A stretch of DNA of 36,066 nt from Thermoactinomycetaceae bacterium (GCA_025449475.1 JANWJM010000018.1:1-36066); one strand, 5' to 3'; counted from the stretch's first letter, positions 8,162-16,604 are shown. The notes: generated from the letters alone by a model not told the origin. Made by a program: numbers and translations.

Positions 8162-8183
8162 AACCAGCCTATGAGTGCTGGTT
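8162..8183 (-). terminator. Terminator of ccpA
   Basis: On the minus strand AACCAGC, an eight-base loop, GCTGGTT and then a T run (plus-strand A run ending at 8163). Confidence 0.88.
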
Positions 8184-8203
8184 AAAGAGAGGTAGCTCGA
8201 AAC

Positions 8204-9238
8204 TTAACGATTGGGCCATTTTTTTAAGCGAGTGGACTGTCTTAACTCAACTGTATACTGTAATACAACCTGAGAAGACTCGATCTCTTCATTATTCATA
8301 AACTTGGTCAATAAGCGCATCGCTACTGCACCAATATCATACATTGGGACATGAATAGTACTGAGTAGAGGTCGAACCTGAGACGCTAAAGGAATATTTT
8401 CAAATCCAATAACTGAAAGATCGTCGGGAATTCTTTTTCCTTTATCCAATGCTGCATGGATCGCTCCAACAGCCATCTCATCGCTCGCGGCAAAAACTGC
8501 CTTACAATCCGGATGTGCTTCGAGCAATTCCATCATCGACTGATAGCCTGAAGTATAGCGATAGTCCCCCACACGAACCCATTCTTCATCAAATGGAATT
8601 TGATGCTTTTTTAGCGCACTTTTATATCCTTGATAACGAGGATATCCTTTTACCACATCTGTCAATGGACCGCTAATAAAAGCAATCTGTTGAGTTCCTT
8701 CTTCAATTAATACAGTTGTCGCCTCTTCTGCTGCCTTTTTTTGATCAATTGTCACAAAGGATTGTTTCTGCGTTTGGTCATGTGTCGCAGCCAAAACAAC
8801 CGGAACATTGGTTTCAGCGAAAATCTCTTGATGGGTATCGGTAAGCTCGCCTCCCAAATATAACAATCCATCCACTTGTTTCTCTAACAAGGTTTCAATC
8901 AGTTTTAATTCTTTTTCTGTTTTCAGATCTGAATTACTTAAAATGATATTGTAATGATACATGGTTGCAATATCTTCAATCCCTCGAGTCAATTCCGCAT
9001 AAAACATATTTGAGATATCCGGAATAATTACGCCAACAGTGGTCGTCTTTTTACTCGCTAATCCTCTGGCAACAGCATTGGGGCGATAACCCAGCTGGCG
9101 AATCACTTCCAGTACTTTCTTACGCGTAGACGGTTTCACATTTGGGTTTCCATTAACGACCCGAGACACGGTCGCCATCGACACGTCGGCTTCGCGTGCA
9201 ACATCATAAATGGTGATTGTACCTTTTTTCTTCCCCAT
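8204..9238 (-). CDS. ccpA: Catabolite control protein A, LacI family
   Basis: Global regulator of carbon catabolite repression. With the phosphocarrier HPr phosphorylated on serine it binds cre sites. The N-terminal LacI helix-turn-helix is typical (TIYDVAREADVSMATVSRVVNGN), followed by the hinge (YRPNAVARGLASKK) and a periplasmic-binding-protein-like effector domain (TTVGVIIPDISNMFYAEL; VIGFENIPLASQVRPLLSTI). The ATG at 9238 gives MGKKKGTITIYD and 344 residues; a GTG three codons upstream is possible but has no better ribosome-binding site. A TATAAT lies at 9272-9277 on the minus strand. The position near acsA and ytxJ matches the ccpA neighbourhood in Bacillus. The CcpA assignment rests on close agreement with the family plus this context. 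Confidence 0.92.
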   Translation of the reverse strand: MGKKKGTITIYDVAREADVSMATVSRVVNGNPNVKPSTRKKVLEVIRQLGYRPNAVARGLASKKTTTVGVIIPDISNMFYAELTRGIEDIATMYHYNIILSNSDLKTEKELKLIETLLEKQVDGLLYLGGELTDTHQEIFAETNVPVVLAATHDQTQKQSFVTIDQKKAAEEATTVLIEEGTQQIAFISGPLTDVVKGYPRYQGYKSALKKHQIPFDEEWVRVGDYRYTSGYQSMMELLEAHPDCKAVFAASDEMAVGAIHAALDKGKRIPDDLSVIGFENIPLASQVRPLLSTIHVPMYDIGAVAMRLLTKFMNNEEIESSQVVLQYTVELRQSTRLKKWPNR

Positions 9239-9291
9239 AATTCTCACATCCGATGATTTGGTTTTTCACTTATTATATTTTAACCGATTTA

Positions 9292-10872
9292 TTAAATTCT
9301 TTCCTTCTCACGTTGCGCCATTAACTGTAAAACATAGGGCAACGTATCTCCCATTACACTCGTCCAAGCGCCGGAAGAGCCTCGATTGATCCATACAATC
9401 GGCTGTCGCGGAGATAAAGCACGATATAACTTTTTCGTTGAAACTAATTGAGGGGACATGGGTGGCAAATTGGGATTATTTGCATGCGCTTCATCAATGA
9501 GACGTTGTGCATATACATCCGAGGTAAAAAAATCAACGATCGGGCTTTGATCCTGCCCCGCCAATATCACCATATTCTCTTGTTGATCAACGATAATCCA
9601 GATGCGTCGGATCTCTGCCAACACCTGACAAACTTCCCAACCATTAGCCATTCCTTGTCCTTCTATCGTTGCTTTTTCCAATCGTTCTAATCCCTCGCGT
9701 ACATCAGTGGGTACTCCTTGGTTCCCCTTTTTCCCTGCTTGACTCACTTTTTCTGGTTGTTTGGATTCAGGTCGCTTGGATTGTTTTACTGGCTCCGTTA
9801 ATACATGACCTTTCTGATCAGCCGGTTCTGATTCTTTTTTGAGCGTAACACCAATATCCTCATTGATTTGTTTACTACCGCGATAAATTTCCAATTCTAA
9901 TTCTTTTTTATTCTTAATACTGTAGGGATTCACTCTTTCCGACGGATACTTCACTTTTTCTTCTTCCGTGCTCTTCACTTCTGATTGCGTATCTTCCACT
10001 GTGGAAGTTGAATTTTGAAGCTGCTGGCTCTCGACTTGCTGCTCTTGTTTCAGATCCGAATTAGATATCCCCTCTTTTTCCTCACGTACAGACTGTTCAA
10101 GCGGTTGTGGCTCCCTTGTCTCTTGTTTGGAGTGAGACGAATCCATTTCCAGAGCAATCGGTTGAACGCGATAAGTATGTGTGACGGAATTCAATTCTCG
10201 GTATCCCTCATGCCTTCCTCGCCAAATTTTCTCAATATGTTTGGCGGATAAATATTCTTGCTCCGGTAGATGAAAATGAAGATATAAGGACTGTGCTCCC
10301 ACTTTTTGAGCACGTTCAAAAACCGCCTTCCAAGGATGAAGAACGGGCGATCCTCCTGCCTCTTGACACATCAACTCAGCATCTTTTTTGCTTGAATAGA
10401 TTGCTACCGTATAACGATCTTTTTCATATTCAACCAGAAGCATATGTTGTTGCATAGTAGGAATCCAAGCACCAGGCATTTGTGCCAACTGGTTAACAGC
10501 ATATTCAACAATTAATTGATGCAAATGCTCCTTTTGGAAAAAAAAGCGAGATGGAAGTCCTACGTTCAAGATTAATCCGCTCACATCTGACCGATATGTT
10601 TGGATCAAAAACGGTAGGATGGGTTCCTCGACTAATTCAACATCATAAGCTTGACTCAATCGAACTTTGTCCACAGCTTCGCGATCGGTAAAAGCAACAA
10701 CAAAATTTTGTTGGTATTGACTTCCCCTTGCCAAGAATGGACTTTTTGTATTGCCATCACGAAGATATAAAACAAACAAACTCATTAAATTTCCGACGAG
10801 AAAATCACATACTTTTTCTATATCAAAAATCTCTTTATTCGCTCTTTCAAAAAAACTCCGGATATGCAACAA
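9292..10872 (-). CDS. Large multi-domain protein with SseB-like modules
   Basis: A 526-residue cytoplasmic-looking protein without signal peptide or membrane helix. Residues about 25-125 resemble the SseB N-terminal fold (a VVAFTDREAV segment, then SGLILNVGLPSRFFF). Residues about 140-220 and 400-520 look like further related modules (VAIYSSKKDAELM; VDFFTSDVYAQRLIDEA). Between them, about 235-390, is a hydrophilic linker rich in E, Q, K and S, probably disordered. The TTG start at 10872 follows GAGGAGGGG by five bases. It lies between ytxJ and ccpA on the same strand but is separated from ytxJ by a terminator. The SseB relation is a weak, motif-level call, and the function is unknown. Confidence 0.7.
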   Translation of the reverse strand: MLHIRSFFERANKEIFDIEKVCDFLVGNLMSLFVLYLRDGNTKSPFLARGSQYQQNFVVAFTDREAVDKVRLSQAYDVELVEEPILPFLIQTYRSDVSGLILNVGLPSRFFFQKEHLHQLIVEYAVNQLAQMPGAWIPTMQQHMLLVEYEKDRYTVAIYSSKKDAELMCQEAGGSPVLHPWKAVFERAQKVGAQSLYLHFHLPEQEYLSAKHIEKIWRGRHEGYRELNSVTHTYRVQPIALEMDSSHSKQETREPQPLEQSVREEKEGISNSDLKQEQQVESQQLQNSTSTVEDTQSEVKSTEEEKVKYPSERVNPYSIKNKKELELEIYRGSKQINEDIGVTLKKESEPADQKGHVLTEPVKQSKRPESKQPEKVSQAGKKGNQGVPTDVREGLERLEKATIEGQGMANGWEVCQVLAEIRRIWIIVDQQENMVILAGQDQSPIVDFFTSDVYAQRLIDEAHANNPNLPPMSPQLVSTKKLYRALSPRQPIVWINRGSSGAWTSVMGDTLPYVLQLMAQREKERI

Positions 10873-10930
10873 CTATTCCCCTCCTCAACAAAAAATTCAC
10901 AAAATAATCGGTATCTTCAATCTTTCTCGC

Positions 10931-10960
10931 AAAAAAGAAAGCTCTCGCCAAAACAAGAGC
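10931..10960 (-). terminator. Terminator of ytxJ
   Basis: Minus strand: GCTCT, a ten-base loop, AGAGC, then TTTCTTTTTT (plus-strand 10931-10940). Confidence 0.75.
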
Positions 10961-11026
10961 CTGTTCATCACCCTAACACCATTGTATTCACCCATGAACG
11001 CAAAATTTCTCTCCCTTCTCCAATCT

Positions 11027-11374
11027 TCATTGCTCCGGTTTTGCACCCATCAATGCTTCTTGGGTGATATCTTTATGAGAAGCATGCCATGTTGCCTTCC
11101 CATCTTTGATCCAAATCGCTTGTGGAGATTCATGTTTTATCTCAAAGTAGTCAGCGATTTCATTTGAGACCGGTCGATCTTCGATGACATGTACCATCGC
11201 GATTTTCACATGTTTGGCATCCACTGTTTGGCTATACTTTTTTACCTCTTCAAGTGCTTTCGCACTGATTGGACATTGTGTACTATGTTTAAATAGTAGT
11301 AATGATTGTTGATTGGATGATTGTATAATTTCTTTCAACATGTCTATATTTGTAATCAAAGGAAGTTGACTCAT
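11027..11374 (-). CDS. ytxJ: Thioredoxin-like bacillithiol system protein YtxJ
   Basis: A 115-residue thioredoxin-fold protein. The active-site segment LLFKHSTQCPISAKALEEV has a single redox cysteine (CPIS, position about 34), as in YtxJ/DUF2847, proposed to act as a monothiol bacilliredoxin. The cis-Pro loop region HESPQAIWI is present. It has no signal peptide, so it is cytoplasmic. The ATG follows an AGGAGG-type site. In Bacillus ytxJ also lies in the ccpA neighbourhood, so the location supports the call. The role in bacillithiol redox chemistry is from family knowledge. Confidence 0.88.
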   Translation of the reverse strand: MSQLPLITNIDMLKEIIQSSNQQSLLLFKHSTQCPISAKALEEVKKYSQTVDAKHVKIAMVHVIEDRPVSNEIADYFEIKHESPQAIWIKDGKATWHASHKDITQEALMGAKPEQ

Positions 11375-11403
11375 CTTCCAACTCCTCCTGTTCCTGTTAA
11401 AGG

Positions 11404-11420
11404 AATTTTATCATAAAATT
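11404..11420. promoter_or_regulatory. 17-base palindrome over the ytxJ -10 region
   Basis: AATTTTAT-C-ATAAAATT is a perfect inverted repeat with a single central base. On the minus strand it overlaps a TGA-TAAAAT extended -10 for ytxJ. The spacing resembles Fur/PerR-type operators, but the bases do not match their consensus well. Confidence 0.3.
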
Positions 11421-11476
11421 TTGTTGCGGTCTCCTTCCTTTCAGGAATTGAGCTTTTTCTTTCAACATTTGGAGAG

Positions 11477-11482
11477 TATAAT
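11477..11482 (+). promoter_or_regulatory. Probable -10 of the dehydrogenase-desaturase operon
   Basis: Perfect TATAAT 36 bases before the TTG start; the -35 (TTTTTC at 17 bases) is poor. Confidence 0.45.
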
Positions 11483-11517
11483 GGGTTTAGCTTGAGTGGA
11501 CAAAGGAGGAATCACCC

Positions 11518-12603
11518 TTGCCCCAACCAAAAACGGTTGTTGTGATGACCGGTGATCAGACTGGTCAAGAACTTTTAGAAGAAGCTTTGCGTGTATTAAA
11601 ACCTGAAGTGATCGGCTTTGACATTGATTTCCGATTTTACGACCTAAGCTTAGAACATCGCCGTAAAACCAACAACACAGTCGTCTATGAAGCCGCTTCA
11701 GCGATGAAAAAATATGGATTTGGATTAAAAGCGGCAACGATAACCCCCGAAGATCAAAATGACGTAGGAAGTCCAAATGCAATTTTAAGGCGTGAAATTG
11801 ATGGAAAAGTGATTATCCGAACAGGAAGAAGAATTCCTGGGGTTCGTCCAGTCGCAGGAACAAACTCCCCGATCTCCGTTATTCGAATGGCTACTGGAGA
11901 CTCCTATGAAGCAAAGGAGTGGAGAGAAAACGAAGGCTTGGATGAAATCGCCTACCGCACCGAAAGAATCGATCGGCGAACCTGTCGAGCTGTCTCAGAA
12001 TTCGCCTTTCAACAAGCTGAAAAAATGGGTGCCAAAGTCTTTGGTGGACCGAAATATACGGTAAGCCCCGTCTATGAGGGAATGCTAAAAGAAGAAATGG
12101 ATGCAGCTAGCAAACGTTATCCTCAAGTTGCCTATGAACCACAGCTGATCGATGCTACCTACGCGCTATTGATCAATAACTCTGGAGAACCTTTAGTGAT
12201 TCCTGCTTTAAATCGGGATGGTGATTGTTTAAGCGACCTCGTTCTTCAACTGTTTGGATCCATTGCCGGGGCAGAATCCATTTTAATCAGTTTTGATGAT
12301 CAATTTAAAACCAAGGTAGTCATGGCAGAAGCACCTCATGGAACAGCCCCCTCCCTTTATGGAAAAAATATCGCCAATCCAATGGCGATGATTTTAGCGA
12401 GCGCTTCCTTACTCACCTACTTTGATCAGCCCAACGCCATACATGCATCTCGCGCAATCTATGAAGCCACCATTGAAACCGTACGCGAAGGAACTCGTAC
12501 TGCTGACTTGGGCGGGAGTGCAACGACGACAGAATTAACCGATGAAATCATTTCCAAAATTCAAACCAAACTCGAAGTTTGGTCAACCATGCAAAACTTT
12601 TAA
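11518..12603 (+). CDS. Isocitrate/isopropylmalate-type dehydrogenase, divergent
   Basis: Beta-decarboxylating 2-hydroxyacid dehydrogenase of 361 residues. By eye the catalytic set is kept: arginines in IIRTGRRIPGVRP and SVIRM, tyrosine in GDSYEAKEW, lysine in GGPKYT, and aspartates in QLIDATYAL and DGDCLSD. The cofactor loop is HGTAPSLYGKNIANP, with serine where NAD-dependent isopropylmalate dehydrogenases have aspartate. The substrate loop matches neither LeuB nor Icd clearly, so the substrate is open. The TTG start at 11518 follows AAAGGAGG (11502-11509). It is followed after 44 bases, without a terminator, by the desaturase gene. leuC/leuD lie 9 kb away, so a LeuB role is possible but not shown. 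Confidence 0.8.
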   Translation: MPQPKTVVVMTGDQTGQELLEEALRVLKPEVIGFDIDFRFYDLSLEHRRKTNNTVVYEAASAMKKYGFGLKAATITPEDQNDVGSPNAILRREIDGKVIIRTGRRIPGVRPVAGTNSPISVIRMATGDSYEAKEWRENEGLDEIAYRTERIDRRTCRAVSEFAFQQAEKMGAKVFGGPKYTVSPVYEGMLKEEMDAASKRYPQVAYEPQLIDATYALLINNSGEPLVIPALNRDGDCLSDLVLQLFGSIAGAESILISFDDQFKTKVVMAEAPHGTAPSLYGKNIANPMAMILASASLLTYFDQPNAIHASRAIYEATIETVREGTRTADLGGSATTTELTDEIISKIQTKLEVWSTMQNF

Positions 12604-12647
12604 ATGATTTCTTGATATAAGGCTGACGAGGAAGGAGGCTTATTACG

Positions 12648-14141
12648 GTGAAAAAGAAAAAGCGAATTATTATCATTGGCGGTGGATTGAGTGGTCTTTC
12701 CGCTGCTCTTTACTTAGCAGTTAAAGGTTATCCAGTCATAATCCTTGAAAAGAACAAATACGTCGGTGGTCAGCTCAGACGAATTCAAAAGAAAGGCTTT
12801 ACCTTCCATATTGGCGCTGATATGATTACAATGCCTGAAACACTATCCGACCTGTTTGCTTGCGCCAATAAAAAGATGGAAGACTATTTAACCCTTGTCC
12901 CGCTTGATCCTCAATGGCGCATGTTTTTTCCAGATGGTGTCACTATCGACATTACCAACCATTTTTCCCAATCCTTCGATCACGAAAATCGACAATTTTT
13001 ATCAAGGGCTCTCTTTGATCAATATTTCAATCTATGCAAACATTTTTATGAGTCGATGCAACAAAATATCCAATCTTCATCGTTCCAAACCTTCCTTACC
13101 CAACAGTTTAAACAGCTTTTTGATCGAAATTACAAAAGAAACATTCATGAGACCCATCACCTATTTCTGGATGAACCACATATTAAACAGATCTTTGATC
13201 TTTTTCCCATGTTGGAAAGTCTGCCCGCTAACCAAGCGTCTCCTCTTTTATTATATACAGTCTATAGTCAATTACACCTTGGTCTCTACTATATCAAAGA
13301 TGGAAGCTATCGTTTAATCGAAGCACTTGTACAAATTCTTTATGAGTTGGGTGTCGAAATTCGTACAGAAGCAGAAGTTTGCAAAATTTTGACTGAATGT
13401 TTTGAAGTGGTTGGAATTGAGCTGACAGATGGTACACAGTTACCAGCCGACGTCATTCTCTCAAGTATAGATCCCCAGAGCACGTACAAACACTTATTGT
13501 GCGATTTTTCCCAAACACCGAAGATCCTCAAAAAATGGGATCAAAATGAACCCTCATTATCGGGACATTTTCTTTTGCTTGGCATTAACAACGTTTATCA
13601 AGAATTGCTCCATCACAATTACTTCTTAACAAAAAATCCCGAACAAGAACTTCATTTTCTCTTTGATAAGAAAGAACCAGCGCCTGATCCTACGGTCTAT
13701 GTAGGAGTCTCATCCTGTACAGATCCTCATCACGCACCCAGTGGCAAACAAAATTTGCTCATTTTTTCACATGTCCCTACCTTACAAGAAGGAGAGAGTT
13801 GGGAGAAATACCGCAAGCCATTCTATGCTTCCTATCGTCTAAAAGTAATCAGTAAACTTGAAAAAATGGGATTACATCATTTGGAACGAAATATTGATTG
13901 GGAAGTCGAAATCACCCCGACAGAGCTAAAAGAATACTTGGGAAGTGCGGGTGGTTCCATCTATGGGATCCGTTCCAAAAAACATCACAACCTTCCCTTT
14001 CACTCTTTCAAAGCCAATAAGATCCATTTTCTATACTTTATCGGTGGTTCTGTTTCGTATGGTCACCATATCCCGATGATTCTATTATCAAACAAAAAAA
14101 TTTCTGAGCAAATCGAAAGAGATATACAAACCTCCCCATAA
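12648..14141 (+). CDS. CrtI/CrtN-like FAD-dependent desaturase
   Basis: FAD flavoprotein of the phytoene/diapophytoene desaturase and isomerase superfamily, 497 residues. The N-terminal dinucleotide-binding motif is IIIIGGGLSGLSAALYLAVKGYPVIILEK, followed by the GGQLRRIQKKGFTFHIGAD signature typical of CrtI-like proteins. The C-terminus has the second FAD motif region (GGSIYGIRSKK ... YFIGGSVSYGHHIPMILLSNKKI). No phytoene or diapophytoene synthase gene (crtB/crtM) lies in the window, so the substrate is unknown; carotenoid, other polyprenoid or retinol-saturase-like chemistry are all possible. The GTG start at 12648 follows GGAAGGAGG. It is probably co-transcribed with the upstream dehydrogenase and ends seven bases from a convergent gene. 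Confidence 0.85.
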   Translation: MKKKKRIIIIGGGLSGLSAALYLAVKGYPVIILEKNKYVGGQLRRIQKKGFTFHIGADMITMPETLSDLFACANKKMEDYLTLVPLDPQWRMFFPDGVTIDITNHFSQSFDHENRQFLSRALFDQYFNLCKHFYESMQQNIQSSSFQTFLTQQFKQLFDRNYKRNIHETHHLFLDEPHIKQIFDLFPMLESLPANQASPLLLYTVYSQLHLGLYYIKDGSYRLIEALVQILYELGVEIRTEAEVCKILTECFEVVGIELTDGTQLPADVILSSIDPQSTYKHLLCDFSQTPKILKKWDQNEPSLSGHFLLLGINNVYQELLHHNYFLTKNPEQELHFLFDKKEPAPDPTVYVGVSSCTDPHHAPSGKQNLLIFSHVPTLQEGESWEKYRKPFYASYRLKVISKLEKMGLHHLERNIDWEVEITPTELKEYLGSAGGSIYGIRSKKHHNLPFHSFKANKIHFLYFIGGSVSYGHHIPMILLSNKKISEQIERDIQTSP

Positions 14142-14148
14142 TGATTTC

Positions 14149-14766
14149 TTATCTTCCACGCTCTTGATATAAAATTTGCTTCAATCTTTTCTGCTCCCGA
14201 ATGATTTGAGTTGGATGGATATTGAGTTTCTCCTTTAACTCTTCCCAACTCATTTTTTCTTTCAAATCCAAGATTTCACTCAGTTCCTTTCCGCTAATCT
14301 TGGCTAAAATAGCTGCAGAAACCGCAGAAAAATCCTCTTTATAAATAATGGGGAGTAACTCTTGATCATCCATGGATAGATAAACGGATAAGACATGCGC
14401 CAAGAGTTTGGGATTTCGCAAGAAATCTCGAGGATACCATATCACTCGTGGAAAATATTCTTTAAGTTCTTCCCAGATCTCCTCAGGAGTCAAATGATAG
14501 TATCGGCTTAATTCCTCCCAGTTTGGATACTTTTTTTGATCGTTGATCACCTTTTCGAGTGGATGATCACTCTTTTTGGAGATGACTGCCGCAATTGTGA
14601 TTTGAACCTCATCCAACTTTTCATGTTGAATTAACATCTTTACCTTTTCCGGCTGAACGCCTAAGTATTTAGCCACTTCGTGATCCGTGGAGGTTGTGCC
14701 AGTGTAGAGTGGACAACACAATAACGTTGTAAGAGAGAGAATCAGTGAATATACAAGCGTATTCAA
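14149..14766 (-). CDS. Exported protein with two internal repeats
   Basis: A 205-residue protein of unknown function. A hydrophobic N-terminus (about residues 3-20) looks like a signal peptide or anchor. CC follows it, but there is no proper lipobox. The mature part is helical and charged and contains a duplicated module. ITIAAVISKKSDHPLEKVI ... NWEELSRYYHLTPEEIWEEL matches VSAAILAKISGKELSEIL ... SWEELKEKLNIHPTQIIREQ. The TTG start at 14766 is forced by an in-frame stop just upstream and is preceded by AAGGTG. The gene begins 18 bases after the FMN glutamate-synthase-like gene on the same strand, so the two probably form an operon. Confidence 0.75.
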   Translation of the reverse strand: MNTLVYSLILSLTTLLCCPLYTGTTSTDHEVAKYLGVQPEKVKMLIQHEKLDEVQITIAAVISKKSDHPLEKVINDQKKYPNWEELSRYYHLTPEEIWEELKEYFPRVIWYPRDFLRNPKLLAHVLSVYLSMDDQELLPIIYKEDFSAVSAAILAKISGKELSEILDLKEKMSWEELKEKLNIHPTQIIREQKRLKQILYQERGR

Positions 14767-14784
14767 TCGTGTTCAACACCTTAC

Positions 14785-16206
14785 CTAATGATAAGATGTT
14801 TCCGTTTCAGCTTCACTGACCAACGACTCTTGCCCAATGACCTCTTGGATGGCTGGCTCTTGCCAAGCCAATTTTTGTTCCTCTCTCGAATACAGCGCAT
14901 AATCGACTCCTAACGCTCGAGCCAATTCCTTATCCATCGAAACCAAATCGTTTCGATCCACTTGATGAAGATCTGTTTTTCCGAGTGCATAAGCGACCAA
15001 CTTCATCTCCTCCACACACGATGTAACAAAATAAACCAGATGCATTGCAGCTTCATCAATATTAAGATCTTCTTTGAATTTCCCTTGATACAAAACCGTT
15101 TGTACAGGTGGTTCAAAAGGTGTTGCAAGATTGAGCTGCGATTGTAGCATCCCAACCAACGCAATCGAGCCAATGTAGACCGCATCTGCGCCTAATGCCA
15201 TGGCTTTTAAAAAATGTCCTGGAGTTGTTAACCCACCGGCTGCAATCACACTGACTTGATTTTTCACGCCTCTTTTTTGCAAATGCCGAACGGTTCGCGA
15301 GAGGGCAATCAATGTCGGCAAGCCTACATCATCTTGTAAAATAGTCGGACCACCATGGGTTCCACCTTCTGCACCATCTACAACAATAAAATCAATTTCT
15401 CCTTCCAGTGCTCGGTCAATCTCTTCCTCCAAATAATGAGTCGCACATGTTTTTAATCCCACAGGCACTCCATACGTTTTTCGCAAATTCTGCACGAGTG
15501 GCGGGAAATCTTCCGGTCGGTTGACATCCTTGAGCCGTGAATGAATCACAGCATCCTCGCCAATCGCTAAATCAAATCGCTTGCGAAAAGGCTCATCAAT
15601 TTTTTTTGCCGATGTTTTCATCGGGGCGGCTGCTTGAGCTCCTTGACCCAACTGAATCTCAATGGCATCCAATTGTGAGAGTGATTCATGATCATTCATC
15701 CATCCTCCGCGGTTATATTGACCAATAAAATATTTCGCTTCCTGCCGTTCTTCCTTAACAAGAGGCGCCTCTCCTGAATTGGTGGCTGTTCCTAACAGGG
15801 ATGCTCCCTTTGCTAAAGCAATCTTTGCCTGCAAGCTTAATGCTCCGCCGAAAGACATCCCTGTGATTAAGATCGGTATATCCAACTTAAGGGGTTTTCT
15901 TGCATTTAGGCCAATGATTGTCTTTGTTTCAATCTTTTTGTTATCAGGTGTCGGCATGCGATAAAGATGAACAGGATTAAAAAGCAGCTGTTCCCAGCGA
16001 GAAAGCACAATTGGACTTCCCAAAGGACGCTGGATCGGTTTTCCTGTTTCGGCGCGCATACCTGCTTCGATAATGGCTCGTGTTGTCAATTTTTGTGCGA
16101 CAGTTAAAAACGAAAAGATGTTTTCGGTATAAGGTTCTTTGACCATTCGATGAACCACACTATCAGCAACCGTATTGATGATCCGATGAATGATTCGTGA
16201 CAACAT
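14785..16206 (-). CDS. FMN-binding glutamate-synthase-like protein
   Basis: A 473-residue protein of the stand-alone glutamate synthase FMN-domain family (YerD-like in Bacillus). The FMN-barrel signatures are visible: ITGMSFGGALSLQAKIALAKGA, IEIQLGQGAQ, LKTCATHYLEEEID, FIVVDGAEGGTHGGP, VSVIAAGGLTTPGHFLKAMALGADAVYIGS. The cysteine cluster that binds the 3Fe-4S centre in complete glutamate synthase is not present, and there is no glutaminase domain. Authentic glutamate synthase activity is therefore doubtful. ATG at 16206 was chosen over an upstream ATG at 16278 because TAGGAGGAA (16212-16220) precedes it at the right distance. It lies 18 bases before the two-repeat exported protein. Confidence 0.88.
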   Translation of the reverse strand: MLSRIIHRIINTVADSVVHRMVKEPYTENIFSFLTVAQKLTTRAIIEAGMRAETGKPIQRPLGSPIVLSRWEQLLFNPVHLYRMPTPDNKKIETKTIIGLNARKPLKLDIPILITGMSFGGALSLQAKIALAKGASLLGTATNSGEAPLVKEERQEAKYFIGQYNRGGWMNDHESLSQLDAIEIQLGQGAQAAAPMKTSAKKIDEPFRKRFDLAIGEDAVIHSRLKDVNRPEDFPPLVQNLRKTYGVPVGLKTCATHYLEEEIDRALEGEIDFIVVDGAEGGTHGGPTILQDDVGLPTLIALSRTVRHLQKRGVKNQVSVIAAGGLTTPGHFLKAMALGADAVYIGSIALVGMLQSQLNLATPFEPPVQTVLYQGKFKEDLNIDEAAMHLVYFVTSCVEEMKLVAYALGKTDLHQVDRNDLVSMDKELARALGVDYALYSREEQKLAWQEPAIQEVIGQESLVSEAETETSYH

Positions 16207-16292
16207 TTTTCTTCCTCCTACATTTTTAATTTGCCAATAGTATGGATGAATCGATCTTTTTTTATCACGCTCAATCATTCAAAGTATCACAG

Positions 16293-16318
16293 AAAAAAGG
16301 CCCTACTTAGGCCTTTTT
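16293..16318 (-). terminator. Terminator after the 95-residue gene
   Basis: AAAAAGGCC (16294-16302), loop CTACTTA, GGCCTTTTT (16310-16318). It is symmetric, begins at the stop codon of the minus-strand gene ending at 16317 and runs into a T run on that strand. Confidence 0.85.
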
Positions 16319-16604
16319 AGCGTCTGCGTTTCAAATTCGGTCTTTTTCTTCCTTGTAAGATATCCATTCCTAATTGTGGATTGGCTTGAATTTGATTGGC
16401 AAATCGTTTGAGATCTCCTTTATCAACATCAGCTTGTGTCACTTTAAGCAGATAGTCTAATACTGCATTCATCCCGCCTTCACGATTTGCCCGTTTCGCA
16501 CCTTCCATAATCTGTTGAAGCTGATGTTCTGATAACACTTTTCGCCCCATGATTCCATTAATCATGTCGGCCAATTTTTTCATGGATAAGCCTTGATTGG
16601 ACAC
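16317..16604 (-). CDS. Small basic helical protein, unknown
   Basis: 95 residues, GTG start with AAAGGGGGG seven bases upstream. No signal peptide or membrane helix. The sequence is helical throughout (MKKLADMINGIMGRKVLSEH, then QLQQIMEGAKRANREGGMNA) and ends in a strongly basic tail (GRKRPNLKRRR). I do not recognise the family with confidence. The size and neighbours (sporulation-type genes) make a spore-related role possible, but nothing in the sequence shows it. Confidence 0.75.
   Translation of the reverse strand: MSNQGLSMKKLADMINGIMGRKVLSEHQLQQIMEGAKRANREGGMNAVLDYLLKVTQADVDKGDLKRFANQIQANPQLGMDILQGRKRPNLKRRR

Noticed and set aside
10885..11026. 31-codon minus-strand ORF downstream of ytxJ
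   Set aside because: It runs through the ytxJ terminator and has no usable ribosome-binding site.
16207..16278. N-terminal extension of the FMN glutamate-synthase-like protein
   Set aside because: TAGGAGGAA directly precedes the ATG at 16206, so the upstream ATG is not needed.
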